From: Roseiarcus sp963781895
GTDB lineage: Bacteria; Pseudomonadota; Alphaproteobacteria; Rhizobiales; Beijerinckiaceae
Length of the DNA: 64,000 bases
NCBI GenBank assembly: GCA_963781895.1
Contig: CAWAIM010000022.1
Span: 1-64,000 of the forward strand
Direction: 5' to 3'
How positions within the stretch are numbered: position 1 is the stretch's first letter; each line of letters begins with the position of its first letter. Below are positions 1-9,493 of this stretch, in pieces. The notes under the pieces are model-generated. The model worked only from the letters and a program-made list of their open reading frames with translations. It made no database searches and was not told where the DNA came from. Both the position numbers and the translations under genes were made by a program.

Positions 1-4
1 GACG

Positions 5-673
5 CTACAGCACGCCGTATTTGTTATAGACTTCGGCGAGGCTCCGGCCCGCCAGAAGTTCCTGTCTGGTTCGGTCCTCGGACTCCACCTTGCGAAGCGC
101 CTCCGCGAAAATCGCGCTGGCAACGGCTTGCGGTACAACGACGACGCCATCGGCGTCGCCAAAAATCCAATCGCCCGTCTCCGCGCGAACGCCTGCGCAT
201 TCAACGGGGACATCGCGCGCGATCATCTCGCCGCGGCCTTTTGAGTCGAGCGGACCAATGCCGCCGTGGAAGACTGGGAACGCCATGCCGCGGATCCGGC
301 GAACATCTCGAACCAGGCCATCGGTGACGCATCCCGATGCGCCTCTTCTCGCTGACGCTGTCGTCAGGAGTTCGCCCCAGGGAGCGATTCGGTCGGTCGG
401 TCCGCCACAGGCGAGCACCGGCACATCGCCCGTCTGCAGATCGTCGACAAGCGCGATCTCCACGGCATAGGGGTTCTTGCTCAGGTCTACGTGGTAGGAA
501 TTGGCATAGAGGCCCGTCCGGACGCGGCCAAAGAGCACGAGCGAGTCATCGAGCGGGCGCAGGAATGGGCGCATCGCCTGACGCGGATGCCCGGCGGCGT
601 CTAGCGCGTCGGATAGGACCGCTGAATAGAGCTTCGCAACGATCTGGTCGCGTAGCGGTGCAACGTTGTTCAT
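5..673 (-). CDS. RraA-like aldolase/regulator family protein
   Basis: This 222-residue protein belongs to the RraA / 4-hydroxy-4-methyl-2-oxoglutarate aldolase family. Family members are Mg-dependent class II aldolases or oxaloacetate decarboxylases, or RNase E inhibitors. The hallmark G-x-V-x-D-G-x-x-R-D is visible (GCVTDGLVRD), followed by HGG, so the metal and substrate site looks intact and an enzymatic role is likelier than RNase regulation. I chose the ATG at 673 because GGGAGGTAGG lies just upstream; longer in-frame starts lack this. It is the last visible gene of the minus-strand operon that starts near 10377, so it may cleave a late intermediate of that pathway. The substrate is unknown. 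Confidence 0.8.
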   Translation of the reverse strand: MNNVAPLRDQIVAKLYSAVLSDALDAAGHPRQAMRPFLRPLDDSLVLFGRVRTGLYANSYHVDLSKNPYAVEIALVDDLQTGDVPVLACGGPTDRIAPWGELLTTASARRGASGCVTDGLVRDVRRIRGMAFPVFHGGIGPLDSKGRGEMIARDVPVECAGVRAETGDWIFGDADGVVVVPQAVASAIFAEALRKVESEDRTRQELLAGRSLAEVYNKYGVL

Positions 674-802
674 GATCCTACCTCCCTCCCGAGCTACCGA
701 ATGGCGCTCTTGCCGCGGCGGGGTTCTCCAAGCCCGAACGGGTCGTTCGAAGGTTGCCTTCGCGAATGGCACCGCTGATGTTGCGGGCGGCAGGCCCTAA
801 AT

Positions 803-1666
803 TCATTCCCGCAAGGCGCCGAGTGTGAGCCCTCGAACGATTTGACCTTGAAGGGCGAACACCACGATCATCATCGGCAACAGCATAATGATCGAGCCGG
901 CGGCGATCTGACCCCATGGGATGTCATCCGGTTGCACCATGCCGACAATCGCGACTGGAACCGTCTTTGCGTCGACTTCCGTGAGCATAAGCGCCAGGAT
1001 CAGTTCGTTCCAGGCGAAAACAAATGTGAAAATGGCGACGACCGCCAGCGCGGGGCGCAATACCGGGAGGTGGACTCGCCACAGCAGCTGAAAATGGCTG
1101 CAGCCGTCAATGAAGGCTGCGTCATCAAGCTCCCGCGGCAAGTCACGAAAAAATCCGACCAGCATCCAGATCGCGAAGGGAAGCGAGAAGGACAGATATA
1201 CGCAAACAAGCCCCGCGAGAGTGTCGAGAAGACCTAGCCTGTAGAGAATGAGATAGAACGGAACCACGATTGCCACGGTCGGCATCATCCGAAGAGAGAG
1301 AACCCAGAACAGGATCTGGTCACGCGATCTGAATTGAAGTCTGGACAGGGGGTAGGCTGCGAAAACGCCTATCGCGACCGCGAGGATCGTGGTCAGACTC
1401 GCCGTCTTGAGACTGTTGACAAGGCCTTCGACGAATTCTCTGCGGGAAGCGACTTCGAGATAGTTGTTAAGGGTCGGCGCAAATAATAACAATGGCGTCC
1501 TGCTGAATATGTCAGGCCGGTTTTTCAGGGATGTGAGAAGAATCCATACAAGTGGAAAAAGCCAAACCAACACCACGGCGACGGCGGCGACATAGTGGGA
1601 AGCCGCCAGAACCGCCGCCTTGTTCGGGCGCCAACCGCCCGCGTCAGTGGTGGGGGGGTCCTGCAT
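803..1666 (-). CDS. Carbohydrate-type ABC transporter permease (MalG-like)
   Basis: This 287-residue inner-membrane permease of the CUT1 class has about six transmembrane segments. The first is at residues 18-42. An EAA loop lies around residues 185-210 (ELDDAAFIDGCSHFQLLWRV), the coupling site for the ATPase. Its ATG overlaps the stop codon of the preceding permease by one base (TGATG), indicating translational coupling. With the partner permease and solute-binding protein it forms an importer, but no ATP-binding subunit is seen in this operon. CUT1 transporters carry sugars, polyols, glycerol-3-phosphate or polyamine-like compounds, so the class does not fix the substrate. Confidence 0.88.
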   Translation of the reverse strand: MQDPPTTDAGGWRPNKAAVLAASHYVAAVAVVLVWLFPLVWILLTSLKNRPDIFSRTPLLLFAPTLNNYLEVASRREFVEGLVNSLKTASLTTILAVAIGVFAAYPLSRLQFRSRDQILFWVLSLRMMPTVAIVVPFYLILYRLGLLDTLAGLVCVYLSFSLPFAIWMLVGFFRDLPRELDDAAFIDGCSHFQLLWRVHLPVLRPALAVVAIFTFVFAWNELILALMLTEVDAKTVPVAIVGMVQPDDIPWGQIAAGSIIMLLPMMIVVFALQGQIVRGLTLGALRE

Positions 1667-2598
1667 CAGCCGACGCTCCCCTGTTCAGTCGTTCGGCGCA
1701 GGGCCGCGTTCAAAGCCAGGACAGCAAGGTTGATGATCGCCAGAAGCACGATCGCAATGGCGCACGCTGTTCCCATCTGATAGCTGCCGAAGCCCTGGTT
1801 CCAAATCATGATCGGCAACGTGTAGGTGGACACGCCAGGGCCGCCGCTCGTCATCACGTAGATTAGGTCAAAGCCTTTCAGATTGTCGATCGTCAGCAAT
1901 AGGGCGACGATCGCAATGACCGGCCAGAGCAAGGGCAAAAGGATGTGGAACCCGATGGCCCATGGCCCGGCGCCGTCGATCATCGCCGCCTCCAGAATCG
2001 CAGGTGAAACGCTTTTCATTCCGGCGACAAAGACTAGAAAGGCGAACGGCGTCCATTCCCACACGTTGACGATGATTACCGCAGGCATCGCAGTATTCAC
2101 GTCCGACAGCCATGGGCGAACCGGAAGCCCAAGGGATGAGGCCAAAAACTGGATGATCCCTATGTTCGGATCGTACATGTATGACCAGATTAGCGCGACA
2201 ACTGCTGGCGTGAGCAGGACCGGCATGACCAGCAAAACCCTGAGAACTCCGAATCCAAGGCGATCGTGATGCAGCAGCAGCGCTAGTCCGTAACCGAGGC
2301 CGAGCTCGAGGACCAGGCTGCCTACGGCGAACTCGATGGTCCGAAGCACGCTCGCGCCAAACAGGGATGTGCGAAATAGCGCGATATAGTTGTCGAGTCC
2401 GACGAACGCGGCGCGGTTTGGATCGAACAGCCAATAGCTGCGCAGCGATGTCGAAAGCGCGAAAATCAGCGGATAGACTGTGATCAGCAGCAAGAGAGCG
2501 ACAGGGCCGACCAGAAACTTGAAAGCGACTGCGCTGTCGCCGCGCAGTCGCATGTGCACAACTTCTTCGATCACGCCTCCTTTGGCGCTCGTGCGCAC
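1666..2598 (-). CDS. Carbohydrate-type ABC transporter permease (MalF/UgpA-like)
   Basis: This 310-residue permease is the partner of the gene at 803-1666. Hydrophobic segments start near residue 27 and alternate with short loops. An EAA-type loop (LEAAMIDGAGPWAIGFHILL) lies near residues 215-235. The start is uncertain. The first in-frame codon gives 310 residues, but GGAGG inside the early coding sequence suggests initiation at a downstream GTG, or at the ATG giving MRLRGDS (residue 16). It follows the solute-binding gene by 13 bases and is in the same operon. Confidence 0.87.
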   Translation of the reverse strand: MRTSAKGGVIEEVVHMRLRGDSAVAFKFLVGPVALLLLITVYPLIFALSTSLRSYWLFDPNRAAFVGLDNYIALFRTSLFGASVLRTIEFAVGSLVLELGLGYGLALLLHHDRLGFGVLRVLLVMPVLLTPAVVALIWSYMYDPNIGIIQFLASSLGLPVRPWLSDVNTAMPAVIIVNVWEWTPFAFLVFVAGMKSVSPAILEAAMIDGAGPWAIGFHILLPLLWPVIAIVALLLTIDNLKGFDLIYVMTSGGPGVSTYTLPIMIWNQGFGSYQMGTACAIAIVLLAIINLAVLALNAALRRTTEQGSVG

Positions 2599-2611
2599 GG
2601 CGGTTTGCAGG

Positions 2612-3979
2612 TTACTTCATGTCGCCGGATTGCTTGAGGACCGCCGTGCAATCGGCTTGCGCCTGTTTGAGTGCGTCGGTCACTGACTGCTGACCCGTCA
2701 TCACGAGGGCGACCTGCGTTCCGAGGGCCTGGTAAAAGCCCGACTGATCGCGCAGCCAGCCCGGCTGATATACGCCGTTCGGAAGACTGTCAGCCAGCGC
2801 GGCGAATATCGGGGCCTTCCCAGCGAACTCCTTGAGAGCGTCGACGCGCGCGGGCTGCCCGCTGAACTCGACATAGGCCTTCATATTTTCCTTGCTGGTG
2901 AAATACTGGATGAACTTCCAGGCTGCGTCTTTGTTTCGTGAGCTTGCCGGGATTACAAAACCGAACCCGCCCATGAGCGGCGCGTGCTTCCCAATGGGAA
3001 CCGCGCCCTGCGGAACGATGACCGCCTTAGTGACCGCCGCGAGCTTGTTGAGTTTCGGGTTGGTGAAGGCGTTGTTGCCCCACGCGTTCGGAGTGTAGAC
3101 CGCGACGCCCGAGGCCATCGCGTTGATCGTCTCGTTGTCTCCGGCGTTGACGACGCTCGGGTCGGCGTATTTCATCAGTTTTTCGATCATCCCCAGTGCG
3201 GCTTCCGCCTCCGGAGTGGTCAGAGTCGGAGCGTTGTTCGCGTCCAGCCAATTGCCGCCGTAACTGAACAGCACCTGGCCAAACAGCGTCGACGAAAAGA
3301 TGCCGCGCTTGCCATTCGTGGTGAAACCATATTGGTTGCCGGACGGAGTAGAGACGGTAAGCTCCTTGGCGACGTCGAGCGCCTCGTCCCAGGTCGCCGG
3401 CGGCGCCTTGATGCCCGCCTTCTCGAAAATGTCGGTCCGATAGAAGCCGAGCTGAGTATTGCCGTCGTTCGCGATTCCGTAGGTAGTCCCCTTCCCGAGT
3501 CGGCTTCCGTCAAACTGGTAAAGCCCGCGCACATTGGGCGACACCGACTGCTCGTAATCGGCTTTGAAGGGCGGGTCTTTGCTCAAGTAGTCATCCAAGG
3601 GCGTCAGCTTGCTGGCGACCTGGGCGAGTACGCCGTAGTCGAGGTCGATCACGTCGTACTCAGTGGATCCGACGCCGAGCGCGTTGAGAATGCGCGCATA
3701 GCCTTGCGAAATGGGGAAGGTGATGATCTTGGCATCGATCCCCGTCGCCTTGGTGAAGGCCGGCGCCATTCCCTCCTGAACCGCGCCCCACCTCTGTCCG
3801 CTATAGGTCAGGCTAGTGAGCGACCCTCCCGCGGCGGCGGCCGGCCTTGCTCCTGCCTCCAATGCGGTGGCGGCTGCGCTGCCCATTGAGGCCAGTAAAA
3901 ATTTGCGCCGAGAGATCGCGCTTTGCGAGATCAGCACGCGTAGATTCGTGTCTTGGTCGCGACCATCAGACTTGGACAT
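2612..3979 (-). CDS. ABC transporter solute-binding protein, family 1, Tat-exported
   Basis: This 455-residue periplasmic binding protein has the size and layout of family 1 (MalE/UgpB type). Residues 23-50 carry a twin-arginine signal (SRRKFLLASMGSAAATA), so it is probably exported folded. The body contains the usual extracellular-binding-protein segments such as TPLDDYLSKDP and FVIPASSRNKDAAWKFIQYF. The start has a strong GAGGAGGAG ribosome site. It would deliver the substrate of the operon to the two permeases downstream. Sequence alone does not identify the ligand. The nearby HyuA/HyuB and aminotransferase suggest a nitrogen-containing or carboxylated compound rather than a plain sugar; that is inference. 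Confidence 0.88.
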   Translation of the reverse strand: MSKSDGRDQDTNLRVLISQSAISRRKFLLASMGSAAATALEAGARPAAAAGGSLTSLTYSGQRWGAVQEGMAPAFTKATGIDAKIITFPISQGYARILNALGVGSTEYDVIDLDYGVLAQVASKLTPLDDYLSKDPPFKADYEQSVSPNVRGLYQFDGSRLGKGTTYGIANDGNTQLGFYRTDIFEKAGIKAPPATWDEALDVAKELTVSTPSGNQYGFTTNGKRGIFSSTLFGQVLFSYGGNWLDANNAPTLTTPEAEAALGMIEKLMKYADPSVVNAGDNETINAMASGVAVYTPNAWGNNAFTNPKLNKLAAVTKAVIVPQGAVPIGKHAPLMGGFGFVIPASSRNKDAAWKFIQYFTSKENMKAYVEFSGQPARVDALKEFAGKAPIFAALADSLPNGVYQPGWLRDQSGFYQALGTQVALVMTGQQSVTDALKQAQADCTAVLKQSGDMK

Positions 3980-4012
3980 ACGCTCCTCCTCTCTTATGCC
4001 TCGTACAAGCGT

Positions 4013-4240
4013 TCAGCTTGTCGCGCTCTTCAAACCGATGGCAGCCCCGTATCGCGGCAACCAGTAATCGTACCAAAGCGTGAGACAGTCCTCGTTGCAG
4101 AAGCGGAAATTCCGACCCTGCTCGGAAACGCGCAGATATCGGCGGGAGACCCGCTTGCCGCAAAAATCGCAGTTGCAGGTGGCGTCCGTCAAATATAGTT
4201 GCCGGGGCAAGTCGACCCATTGTCTGTTCTGCTCAGCCAT
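4013..4240 (-). CDS. Small zinc-binding protein, possible third subunit of the HyuAB enzyme
   Basis: This 75-residue protein has five cysteines placed like a treble-clef/TRASH-type zinc site: Cys22, C24-x2-C27 (CDFC) and C48-x3-C52 (CNEDC). The second knuckle sits in the aromatic context FRFCNEDCLTLWYDYW. Its ATG is 3 bases after the hyuB stop, and the ribosome site GAGGTAG overlaps that stop, so translation is coupled to hyuB. Acetone and acetophenone carboxylases, which contain HyuA/HyuB-type subunits, also have a small zinc-binding gamma subunit. By analogy this could be a gamma-like subunit. A free zinc-finger protein is the alternative. I do not recognise a named family. Confidence 0.72.
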   Translation of the reverse strand: MAEQNRQWVDLPRQLYLTDATCNCDFCGKRVSRRYLRVSEQGRNFRFCNEDCLTLWYDYWLPRYGAAIGLKSATS

Positions 4241-4243
4241 GAG

Positions 4244-6022
4244 CTACCTCGCGCGCAATTTGCGTGTCGCGGCCTCGTCGACGGTAATCCGTCCGCGCTC
4301 CGTCTTGAGCGCCACCCGGTAGACATCCCGTGCGACTGCCTCGGAATAAAGGCGCTCCCGCGCATCTTCGACGACCAACACCGGATCGCGCTCACTCGGC
4401 GGACCGTAGCCTCCACCGCCTGGGCTGACGATCATTACTCTGTCGCCCCGGTGAAGCTGGATATCGGCGAACTTGTTCGGGGAGTTGGTTCCGAAAGCGT
4501 CGCGGAAGGTCTGCCATCTGGTTTCCCCGGCGCGCATTACAAGAAGGCTTCCGCTTTTTCCCGACTCGCCGCCGAACAGTCCCCACGCTCTCGTCGTGTG
4601 CCGGTCCATGAAGCTTGAGACGGTGATTTCGGGCGCTTCGAGCCGGAGCACCCGGATGCAGCCATACCCGCCGCGGGTCCGACCGTGGCCGCCTGAATCC
4701 GGCGCGAGGCTATATTCTTCGACGATCCACGGATAGCGCGTTTCGAAGACTTCGACCGGGGTGTTGCGGCAATTGCCGTTGATCGGGCACTGCGTGTGGT
4801 TGCCGTCTCCGTTGAGAGTGGCGCCCCAGCCAGAACCTTCAATGTGATAGTTGGCGTAGAATTCGCCGGTCATCGGATGTTTGCCGCCGAACAGGAAGTT
4901 GCAGGAGCTGCCGCCCGCCGACGCCGCGACCCGGTCGGGCACGGCACTCGAGAGAGCACCGAACAGAACATCCACAATTCGCTCGTGAATCTCTGAATTG
5001 CCGCCGACACTCGGCCCGGGATGGGCGACGTTCAGAACGCTCCCCGACGGAGCGATCACTCGTATCGGCCGGTAACATCCCGAATTTCGCGGAATGGTGC
5101 GATCCGTCAAATTCAGCATCGCATTGAAGGTAGCCGAGGCCGTCACGCCGTATGTGCAATTGCACGGGCCCTTCGCCTGAGGGCTGGACCCCGAATAGTC
5201 GAAGAAGATCTCGTCGTCGCGCACCGTTACTAGGCAATGGATGCGATACCGGGCGTTCGGATCGACGCCGTCATTCTCGATCCAGTCCTCAAACTGGTAT
5301 TCGCCGTTGGGAAGTTCGCGGATTTCGGCCCTCATGCGTTGCTCGGCGTATTCCATCAGCGATTTGCCGGCTCTGAGGAGGGCGTCGACTCCATGGCGCT
5401 CGAGGGCTTGGTGCAATCGCCGTTCCGCGACAGCGAGCGAGCCAATCATCGCGTGGAAATCGCCCCACGACGTCAGCGGCGTGCGATGATTGGTGAGGAT
5501 GACCTTCCATAGGTCTTCGACATGGCGACCTTGATCGATGATTTTCACCGGCGGCAGCCGCAGCCCCTCCTGATAGACCTCCTTGGCGTCGGCCGCGAAG
5601 CCGCCGACCGCCTTTCCACCAATCTCCGTCACGTGCGCGATGTTGGCGACAAAGCCGTAGAGCTCGCCGCTGAAGAACACGGGCTTTATGACGGTGTGTT
5701 CCGGCATGTGGCAGCCGCCCCGATAGGGGTCGTTGTGCATGACGACGTCGCCGGGCCTGAAGCTGTCAACTCCGAGCTCGTCGAGCGTCCATTTCACGGT
5801 GTAAAGAATGGCTCCGATCTGCGCCGGACAGAATTCGGCATAGGAGACCATCTCTCCGTCCCGATCGAAGATGACGCAGGAAAAGTCCAGCCCCTCGTTG
5901 AAGATAGACGAGTAGGCAGTCTTCATCATTGCCATGCCCATTTCCCGGCACGTGTTGACCAGGAAGTTGTTGAGAACGGTCAGCCCAACGCTGTCGAGTG
6001 GGGACGTAGCGGCTTGATTCAT
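4244..6022 (-). CDS. Hydantoinase/oxoprolinase/carboxylase subunit B (HyuB family)
   Basis: This 592-residue HyuB-family subunit runs from the ATG at 6022, which has AGGGAAG about 8 bases upstream. The family's conserved segment HNDPYRGGCHMPEHTV (metal-binding region) lies about 95 residues in, and the glycine-rich end (VSPGGGGYG) is near the C-terminus. HyuB acts with the ATP-binding HyuA in opening of cyclic amides (hydantoin, 5-oxoproline, caprolactam) or in ATP-dependent carboxylation of ketones. As sequenced, the frame runs on from hyuA as one 1276-residue protein. The frameshift described under hyuA suggests two genes overlapping by ATGA. The reaction is undetermined. Confidence 0.85.
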   Translation of the reverse strand: MNQAATSPLDSVGLTVLNNFLVNTCREMGMAMMKTAYSSIFNEGLDFSCVIFDRDGEMVSYAEFCPAQIGAILYTVKWTLDELGVDSFRPGDVVMHNDPYRGGCHMPEHTVIKPVFFSGELYGFVANIAHVTEIGGKAVGGFAADAKEVYQEGLRLPPVKIIDQGRHVEDLWKVILTNHRTPLTSWGDFHAMIGSLAVAERRLHQALERHGVDALLRAGKSLMEYAEQRMRAEIRELPNGEYQFEDWIENDGVDPNARYRIHCLVTVRDDEIFFDYSGSSPQAKGPCNCTYGVTASATFNAMLNLTDRTIPRNSGCYRPIRVIAPSGSVLNVAHPGPSVGGNSEIHERIVDVLFGALSSAVPDRVAASAGGSSCNFLFGGKHPMTGEFYANYHIEGSGWGATLNGDGNHTQCPINGNCRNTPVEVFETRYPWIVEEYSLAPDSGGHGRTRGGYGCIRVLRLEAPEITVSSFMDRHTTRAWGLFGGESGKSGSLLVMRAGETRWQTFRDAFGTNSPNKFADIQLHRGDRVMIVSPGGGGYGPPSERDPVLVVEDARERLYSEAVARDVYRVALKTERGRITVDEAATRKLRAR

Positions 6023-8074
6023 GACCGGACTTCCCTGTCGAACTTGATGATGAGGCTGCCCGAGCTGATCGACCTTCAGAGTGGAGTTCGACGGAGCGTA
6101 CGTAGTCGAATCGACCTCCTCAATGATCGCGGGCCCAGTCTGCGTCGCGCCCTTCAGAAGCTGACTGCGGCGATAGACCGAATACGGTCGCGCCGTCCCC
6201 AGTTCCCAACCCGGCCGGCACCGGGGAATCGAGTCCTCGACCAACAACTCTGGCTCTTCCGTCACTCGGAGAGCGCCCGCGAGAGGGCGAATCTCGTAAA
6301 CCGAAAGCCTCAGGTGCACGAATTCGACCGCCAGTTCCGGAAAGCTGTAGCCGTAAAATTCGTGGTGCAGCCGGTGAAAACGAGTCAGGCAGGCGGCGAG
6401 ACCCTCTTGCGGCGCGAACTCCACGTCCTGCTCATAGTTTTGCTGGAAGTATCGCATGCTGATCTTCCATGTCGCCGCGGCCTCGCCGTGCAATCCCTCG
6501 GCTACGAGCTCCGCGCGCGCCTCCTGATCCATCTCCGCGAAGTGGTGCATCAGATCCGCCTCGCTGACATGTGTGCTGAGCGCCGCGAGCGTGCGCACCT
6601 TTTCGACTCGCAGCTCGGAAATTGCGGCTCCGAGCGCTGAGACCAGGCCTGGATGTGGCGGCACGAGCACGCAGGCGATGCCCAGTTTCTGGGCGATTGC
6701 GGCTGCATGCAAAGGCCCGGCGCCTCCGAAGGCCACGAGAGTGAAGTCTCGCGGGTCGATGCCGCGATCGATGGTGGCCAGGCGGATCGCATTGGTCATG
6801 TTCTCGTCGGCGATATCGAGGATCGCCGACGCAGCCTCCTCCACGCCACCTCCGATTCGATCCGCGATTTGTTTCACGGCTGCTCGGGCCAGTCGGGGAT
6901 CGAGCTTCATCTCGCCGCCGAGAAAGAATTCGGCGTTCAATCGTCCAAGGACGAGGTTGGCATCGGTGACGGTCGCCTCTTCGCCGCCGAAGCCATATGA
7001 GGCGGGCCCCGGCAGCGCTCCGGCGCTGCGCGGTCCGACATTGAGCATCCCGCCCTTGTCGACCCAGGCGATCGAGCCGCCACCTGCGCCGAGCGTACGA
7101 ACCTCGACGATCGGAACCGCGACCGGCAGGCCCCACTCGATCTCGAATTCTGTGGTGAACCGCTGTTGACCGTCGACGATCAGGCCGACGTCGGCGCTCG
7201 TTCCGCCCATGTCGAGGGTGATCACATTGGGCATACCCGCTTGGGTCGCCCAGTAGCGGCCGCCGACAATTCCTCCGGCAAGACCCGACAGCAGAATGTC
7301 AACCGGACGACGCGCCGAATTGGCGAGCAGCATTGTGCCGCCGTCGGATCTGAGGATCGAGCAGGGTCCGCTGATTCCCCTCTCGGGCATGGCGCGCTCG
7401 AGCGTCAGACAATAGCGAGACACCATCGGCTTGACATAGGCGTCCGCAAGCACCGTGCTCGCTCTTTCGTACTCGCGCCAGATCGGCGCCACGGCATGCG
7501 ACAGCGACACTGGCAAGTCGGGAAACGCTGCGCTCAGTTGTTGTCCCAGCATCAGTTCGTGAGACGGGTTGAGGTACGCGAACAGCAGGCAAACTGCGAT
7601 CGCCTCGATCGGCTCCGCCTCGCTGATGCGCCGGATCTCGCTAACGACCTCCTCTACCGCGTCAGTCGCAAGCGGCAGTATCGGCTCGCCCCGGGCGTTG
7701 ATCCGTTCGCGGGCTCCGACGCACCAGCGGCGCCGCACGAGCGGCTGCGGCTTGCGCCAGTGAAGATCGTACTCGCTCTTTCGATTGATGCGCTGAATGA
7801 AGGGAACGTCCTCAAATCCGCGCGTCGTCACCAGGACGACGGGCGCGCCCTGACGTTGAATGACGGCGTTCGTGGCCACTGTCGTGCCGTGCGCGATCCT
7901 TTCGATGTCACCTTGGTTCCGGGCGAGGCCGCTCTTGTCGATCACGCCCATGAAAGCGTCGACCGGCGCGCGGGGCGTAGACGGGTGTTTGGCCACCACC
8001 ACGCGGCCGTCCTCACCGATAGCCACGAGGTCAGTGAAGGTGCCCCCGGTATCGATGCCGACCCTATACATCAC
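6019..8074 (-). CDS. Hydantoinase/oxoprolinase/carboxylase subunit A (HyuA), frameshifted at its 3' end
   Basis: HyuA-type ATP-binding subunit, 684 residues if corrected. Visible are the N-terminal phosphate loop GIDTGGTFTDL (residues 6-16), the second ASKHA-like motif LDMGGTSADVG near residue 287 and FGGAGPLHA near 446. In the raw frame the last codons look wrong and continue into hyuB. If one base is dropped from the GGG (CCC on the plus strand, 6059-6061), the end becomes LGSLIIKFDREVRS and then stop. That is a normal HyuA ending, with its TGA inside the ATGA of hyuB. The corrected span is 3n+1 bases, which fits one inserted base. HyuA would activate the substrate with ATP for HyuB. Confidence 0.85.
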
Positions 8075-8125
8075 GCAATCTCCCGGCCTTGCTGCGATCC
8101 TTTGGAATCGGGCGGCCCCCGGACG

Positions 8126-9493
8126 CTAGGTCAATCTCGGAGCGATCGCCGCAAGGCTTTCTCCAAGCCGACGGGTCATCTCGTCGATGTCCTCGCCAGT
8201 CACGGTGAGAGGTGGAGCAAAAGCGGCGAATTCCGCGCCGCATCGCAGCAACAATCCCCGGGCCCGCGCGGCCTGCTCGAGAAGCTTCCCGGGACGGACA
8301 TGGCCCTCGAAGCGCTGCTTAGTCAGTCGATCACTCACGAATTCGAACCCCTGCAGAAGCCCCACCCCGCGCACCTCGCCGATAATCGCGAAGCGCTCCG
8401 CCAATTCGTCCAGGCGTCGGCGCAATCGCTGGCCCTGCAGACGGACGTTGCTGAGGATATCCCGCGCCAGAAACTCGTTCAGGACCGCCAGGCCTGCGGC
8501 GCAGGCGATCGGATTGCCCCCATAGGTGTGGCCGTGATGAAACTGCACGTTGTCCTGCTCTTCGCCATAAAAGGCGGCTGCGATGCGGTCGCGAATCAGA
8601 ATGGCCGCGAGAGGGGCGTAACCGCCGCTCATGCCCTTGCCGCAGCAGGTGATGTCGGGGGCGGCCTGGTAGTATTGCGAGGCGAACATGGTCCCCAGCC
8701 GCCCGAAGCCCGTTATGATCTCGTCGTAGATCAGGACCACGTTGTGCCGGCTACATATGTCTCGGAGGCGCGTGAGATAGTCGCGTGGCGGCACGATGAA
8801 GCCGGCTGCGGAGATGGAAATCGGTTCGACGATGACGGCGGCGACCGTCGCGGGGTCTTCCGCCTCGATTGTACGCTCAATGAGCTCGACGCAGGTGCGG
8901 CCGCACTCGGGATAGCTCTGATCGAACGGGCAACGGTAGCAGTAGGGCGGATGCACGTGAATGAAGCCCACTCCGAGCGGCTCGAAGACCGACTTGCGGT
9001 CGCGCCCGCCGCCGGCGGAGAGCGCGCCCATGGTACCCCCATGATAGGCGCCGTAGCGGCTGACGATCTTGTATTTGCGCGGATTGCCGGTCTGCTTGTG
9101 ATATTGGCGTGCAAGCTTCATTGCCGCTTCCGTCGCCTCGGAGCCGCCGCTGAGCAGTTTGACCGCGGTGACTCCTTCGGGCGCGATGCGCAGGAGAAGC
9201 TGGGTCAGATCTAGCGCGGCAGGCGTCGTCCCATGCAGGGGAGGGGCGAAGGCCAACTGGTTCAGCTGGGCGGTAATCGCGTCAATGACCGCCCGTTCCT
9301 GGTGTCCCAGACTTGTGGCGAAGACCCCTGACAAACCGTCGATGAACTCCTGACCGTCGGATGTCCAGAGGCGATTGCCGCGCCCCTCCACGAACACAAG
9401 CGGCGCCTTGGCGAACTCCTGCATCTGCATGAAGTCGAGAAACAGCGACGGAATGACATTCGAATGCTTCGCCGCAACGCCAGCTACTTCCAT
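8126..9493 (-). CDS. Class III PLP-dependent aminotransferase
   Basis: This 455-residue fold-type I aminotransferase of the omega-amino-acid/beta-alanine-pyruvate group has the expected motifs. LIYDEIITGFGRLG carries the Asp that contacts the pyridine nitrogen, and the Schiff-base lysine is in CGKGMSGGYAP. KLLSGGSEATEAAMKLARQY is the cofactor phosphate region. The ATG at 9493 follows GGGGGAAG and overlaps the end of the regulator gene by 10 bases, so the two are co-transcribed. The cysteine-bearing segment CYRCPFDQSYPECGRTC resembles related transaminases. In this operon it probably moves an amino group to or from the intermediate handled by HyuA/HyuB; the amine is unknown. Confidence 0.87.
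   Translation of the reverse strand: MEVAGVAAKHSNVIPSLFLDFMQMQEFAKAPLVFVEGRGNRLWTSDGQEFIDGLSGVFATSLGHQERAVIDAITAQLNQLAFAPPLHGTTPAALDLTQLLLRIAPEGVTAVKLLSGGSEATEAAMKLARQYHKQTGNPRKYKIVSRYGAYHGGTMGALSAGGGRDRKSVFEPLGVGFIHVHPPYCYRCPFDQSYPECGRTCVELIERTIEAEDPATVAAVIVEPISISAAGFIVPPRDYLTRLRDICSRHNVVLIYDEIITGFGRLGTMFASQYYQAAPDITCCGKGMSGGYAPLAAILIRDRIAAAFYGEEQDNVQFHHGHTYGGNPIACAAGLAVLNEFLARDILSNVRLQGQRLRRRLDELAERFAIIGEVRGVGLLQGFEFVSDRLTKQRFEGHVRPGKLLEQAARARGLLLRCGAEFAAFAPPLTVTGEDIDEMTRRLGESLAAIAPRLT

Noticed and set aside
4244..8074. Natural fused 5-oxoprolinase
   Set aside because: The length fits, but the next frame gives a proper HyuA end and an ATGA junction, so one extra base is the simpler explanation.
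7166..9214. Open frame of 682 codons on the plus strand
   Set aside because: It is antisense to hyuA and the aminotransferase, which have complete family motifs. Its translation is Arg/Ala/His-rich, as expected for the mirror frame of GC-rich genes.
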